Positions 61,770 through 64,000 of a stretch of 64,000 nucleotides of DNA are shown one piece after another; positions within the stretch are counted from its first letter, which is position 1, and the number at the start of each line of letters is the position of its first letter. The DNA lies in assembly GCF_900148495.1 (NCBI RefSeq), contig NZ_FTRU01000008.1, positions 310,001 to 374,000 of the forward strand, given 5' to 3'. The notes beneath the pieces were generated by a model. It searched no databases and was not told where the DNA came from. It saw only the letters and a program-made list of their open reading frames with translations. The DNA is from Negativibacillus massiliensis (GTDB taxonomy: Bacteria > Bacillota > Clostridia > Oscillospirales > Ruminococcaceae). The position numbers and the translations under genes were made by a program.

Positions 61770-62591
61770 TTAGATCTCAATATAATCGAGGGCTTTTCGG
61801 ATTTGAAATTCAATTTCTTTTTCTCCCTGCCACTCGGTACAGTAATTTAAGCACCGGCACAAATACTGTGTATTATTTTTCAGGACATTTTTCCGGTAAT
61901 GGACATGACCACAGATTGCATATTTGACATCATATCTCTGATAAAGAGTTTCATACTGTCTGCTTCCTAAAAATGCGTTAAAGTAGCTCCAGTCAGGCTT
62001 TTGTTCATCCAGCCTTTTTTCTGGCACACAAAATTCGGGAATCGGCAGCATATGGGTTACTACGATTTTCTTCTTGTCCGGATAACGGGAAAAGGTTTCT
62101 TCCAGTATTTTCAGGGATTTTTCGGTTCTTCCGTGATTATCTGAGGTCCAGCAGTTTTTGATTTTGTCCTGCCAGGTACGGCCGTCCATCTGCATCTTTT
62201 CAAAATCAGCAAAGGTATATTTTTCCTGATTGCCAAAAGAATAATCGTACCATCCAACATCGCCAATAATTACCCAGTCTCCAAGCTCCATCGGTTTTTC
62301 ACACAGACAGTTTGGGTCCTGTAAAAAGAGAGTATAAATTTCATCGGTTGATTTTAGATCAATATGATCATTCCAAAGATCGTGATTGCCCGGAACATAT
62401 CGATATGAAATATTCCCAAAGCTGCTTAATGCTGCAATCGATTCGATGCTTTGATATGCGTTGTTGTGGATGTCTCCGGCAATCAGAACCAATTCACAAT
62501 GTTCCTCTTTTGCAACACGATCCAGTGTTTTCAGGACATCATAGTCCTGATTAATATCCACATGAATATCAGATATAATGCCTATTTTCAT
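61770..62591 (-). CDS. Calcineurin-like metallophosphoesterase, larger
   Basis: This 273-residue protein has ISDIHVDIN, IAGDIHNN, PGNHDLWND, VVTHMLP and CGHVHYRK, all metal ligands of the family. Start 62591 is chosen with GGAGAAGAA upstream; it overlaps the stop of the transporter ATPase by one base (TAATG). A second copy of the fold is encoded just downstream. Placement at the end of an oligopeptide transporter operon is unusual; a link to peptide signalling or nucleotide turnover is speculative. Confidence 0.88.
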   Translation of the reverse strand: MKIGIISDIHVDINQDYDVLKTLDRVAKEEHCELVLIAGDIHNNAYQSIESIAALSSFGNISYRYVPGNHDLWNDHIDLKSTDEIYTLFLQDPNCLCEKPMELGDWVIIGDVGWYDYSFGNQEKYTFADFEKMQMDGRTWQDKIKNCWTSDNHGRTEKSLKILEETFSRYPDKKKIVVTHMLPIPEFCVPEKRLDEQKPDWSYFNAFLGSRQYETLYQRYDVKYAICGHVHYRKNVLKNNTQYLCRCLNYCTEWQGEKEIEFQIRKALDYIEI

Positions 62592-63568
62592 TATTTCTTC
62601 TCCATCGATTCCTGATAAAATTTTTGCGCATAATGGCATGCAATTTGTCTTCCGTCAGGCAGCTCCTGCAATTCTGGTCGGGCAGATGAGCACAGCTCAG
62701 TACAGTAAGCGCAGCGTGTATGGAAGGTGCAGCCGCTTGGCGGATTGGAAGGGCTTGGCAGTTCACCGGTAATCTGAACTTTTCCGCTATCAGCTTCTCC
62801 CACATTCATGGACGAGGAAAAGAGCATTTTGGTGTAAGGGTGGATAGGATTTTTAGATAAGGTGACAGCATCCCCAAGTTCTACAATAGAGCCAAGATAC
62901 ATGACACCAATTCGGTCAGACATATAGGAAACAACATTGAGGTTATGCGAAATAAAGAGATAGGTAAGATTAAATTTTTCCTGCAAATCATGAAGCAGGT
63001 TTAAGATCTGTGCCTGAACCGAAACATCCAGAGCAGATACAGCCTCATCACAAACCACAAATTTTGGGTTTAGAATCAGTGCAATTGCGATGGAAACACG
63101 CTGCCTTTGTCCTCCAGATAACTGGGAAGGATATCGATCTTTATAGCTTTCATCCAGTCCTACCAGTTCGAGCATCTCATCTACAATTTTGATTCTTTGT
63201 TCTTTGCTCAGATTTTTTCGGTGGATATCTAAAGATTCTTCCAAAAGCCATCCAATTTTTCTTTTCGGATTCAGAGAAGAGTATGGGTCCTGAAAGATCA
63301 TCTGGATTTTCTGTGGGATTTCTTTTCTAGCTCTCCTACTTTTAAAAATATCTTCGCCTTCAAATAGGATTTCTCCTTTGGTTGGTTCCAGCAAATTTAC
63401 CAGCATCTGTCCAAAGGTGGATTTTCCGCATCCGCTTTCTCCAACCAGTCCAAAGGTCTCGCCTTGATAAATTTGCAGTGTAATATCATTGACAGCTTTT
63501 ACAATGGATTTTCTGTCATCTGTGTATATCTTTGATAAGTTTTTTGTTTGCAGTAAAACGTTATTCAA
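62591..63568 (-). CDS. oppF: Oligopeptide/dipeptide ABC transporter ATPase, OppF/DppF type
   Basis: This 325-residue ATPase has Walker A VGESGCGKS (about 38-46), signature LSGGQRQRVSIA, Walker B FVVCDEAVSALD and the OPP C-terminal domain with HPYTKMLF and the Cys-rich CTFHTRCAYCTELC. The long C-terminus identifies the OppD/OppF group. It pairs with the OppD-type gene just upstream. Binding protein and permeases should lie beyond the right edge. Confidence 0.93.
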   Translation of the reverse strand: MNNVLLQTKNLSKIYTDDRKSIVKAVNDITLQIYQGETFGLVGESGCGKSTFGQMLVNLLEPTKGEILFEGEDIFKSRRARKEIPQKIQMIFQDPYSSLNPKRKIGWLLEESLDIHRKNLSKEQRIKIVDEMLELVGLDESYKDRYPSQLSGGQRQRVSIAIALILNPKFVVCDEAVSALDVSVQAQILNLLHDLQEKFNLTYLFISHNLNVVSYMSDRIGVMYLGSIVELGDAVTLSKNPIHPYTKMLFSSSMNVGEADSGKVQITGELPSPSNPPSGCTFHTRCAYCTELCSSARPELQELPDGRQIACHYAQKFYQESMEKK

Positions 63569-63571
63569 ACC

Positions 63572-64000
63572 TTATTCCTCCAGGTTATCTAAGGTATATT
63601 TGTGGCAGGCAATCTCACGCTGTCCAAATACAATCCGCTTTGGCGTGATCTGCGTGCAGCAGTCCATACATTCGTCGCATCGGTTTGCATAAATACAGCC
63701 GATTTCCGGACGTTTTTCCAAAGGAGGGACGCTGTGCTTGATATTCTCCAGTCGCTGTCCTTTTTTGCTGATGTCCGGCAGACAAGCCAGCAATCCTCTG
63801 GTATAGGGATGTTTTGGATTTTGAATGATCTGTGCAGTTGGTCCGCTTTCCACGATAGAGCCTGCATACATGACATAGGTCCTGTCACAAAGATGGCTGA
63901 CGACGCCCAGGTCATGTGTGATAATCAAAACAGCGGTACCTGTTTTCGTGCACATTTCCCGGATGATCTCCAAAACCTGAGCCTGAATGGTTACGTCCAG
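63572..64000 (-). CDS. oppD: Oligopeptide/dipeptide ABC transporter ATPase, OppD/DppD type, 5' end off-window
   Basis: The frame is open to the window edge, so only the last roughly 142 residues are present. Visible are the D-loop end LDVTIQAQVLEII, the switch His in IITHDLGVV, HPYTRGLLACLP and the C-terminal Cys-rich CIYANRCDECMDCC that is typical of OppD/DppD. Walker A, signature and Walker B lie outside. It lies 3 bases upstream of the OppF gene. Confidence 0.92.
   Translation of the reverse strand: MDVTIQAQVLEIIREMCTKTGTAVLIITHDLGVVSHLCDRTYVMYAGSIVESGPTAQIIQNPKHPYTRGLLACLPDISKKGQRLENIKHSVPPLEKRPEIGCIYANRCDECMDCCTQITPKRIVFGQREIACHKYTLDNLEE

Noticed and set aside
1-64000. CRISPR array
   Set aside because: No stretch with regularly spaced 25-40-bp repeats was seen on either strand.

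Overview
The window looks like an AT-rich accessory region of a Gram-positive, low-to-mid GC member of the Clostridia (Bacillota), plausibly a gut Lachnospiraceae or relative. The evidence is strong AGGAGG-type ribosome binding sites, lipoprotein signal peptides, PASTA-free bacterial Ser/Thr kinases, DUF3100/DUF1177/M20 gene sets and many U-tract terminators. This is an inference from gene content; no rRNA or other marker gene is present.

Positions 1-18.3 kb form a defence island. It starts with the 3'-truncated end of a divergent PD-(D/E)XK nuclease gene (PGN_0703-like). A six-gene operon follows (1212-11709): a PLD/SNF2-type helicase with a C-terminal DUF2493/SLOG domain, a DUF4391 protein, a membrane-anchored unknown protein, a type III Mod methyltransferase, a zinc-ribbon mini-protein and a type III Res subunit. 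A decayed IS256-family element sits directly after res. A complete type II CBASS operon follows (13385-17651): CD-NTase, Cap2 (E2-E1), Cap3 (JAMM) and a 2TM-SAVED effector of the Cap14 type. The two operons carry a nearly identical promoter-region motif.

The island ends at 18.32 kb in a fragment that looks like the 3' end of tmRNA (or tRNA-Ser) plus its terminator. A second copy of this fragment lies at 37.03 kb. The two copies bracket 18.7 kb holding an ABC uptake operon with two paralogous binding proteins and an FtsX/MacB-type export pair, small excisionase-like genes, a dead HsdR gene, a GC-richer two-component system with a divergent solute-binding lipoprotein, and an MMPL transporter with a repetitive secreted partner. 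The layout suggests successive integrations at one RNA gene.

From 37.4 to 41.7 kb there is an XRE-cupin regulator, a MATE transporter, an M20 dipeptidase and a MATE fragment. From 42.0 to 51.1 kb lies a seven-gene phospho-signalling cluster: DUF805-FHA, zinc-ribbon-FHA, two PP2C phosphatases, a lipoprotein serine protease with a cytoplasmic FHA domain, a membrane-anchored kinase, and a receptor-like kinase with a roughly 760-residue repetitive outer domain. A convergent helical protein of unknown function follows. I regard this cluster as the best candidate for an undescribed system.

From 52.6 to 61.2 kb two LysR regulators flank two amidohydrolase/transport units (DUF3100, small membrane protein, M20, DUF1177; and MFS, M20). 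The window closes with two metallophosphoesterases and the ATPases of an oligopeptide ABC transporter, the last cut by the right edge.
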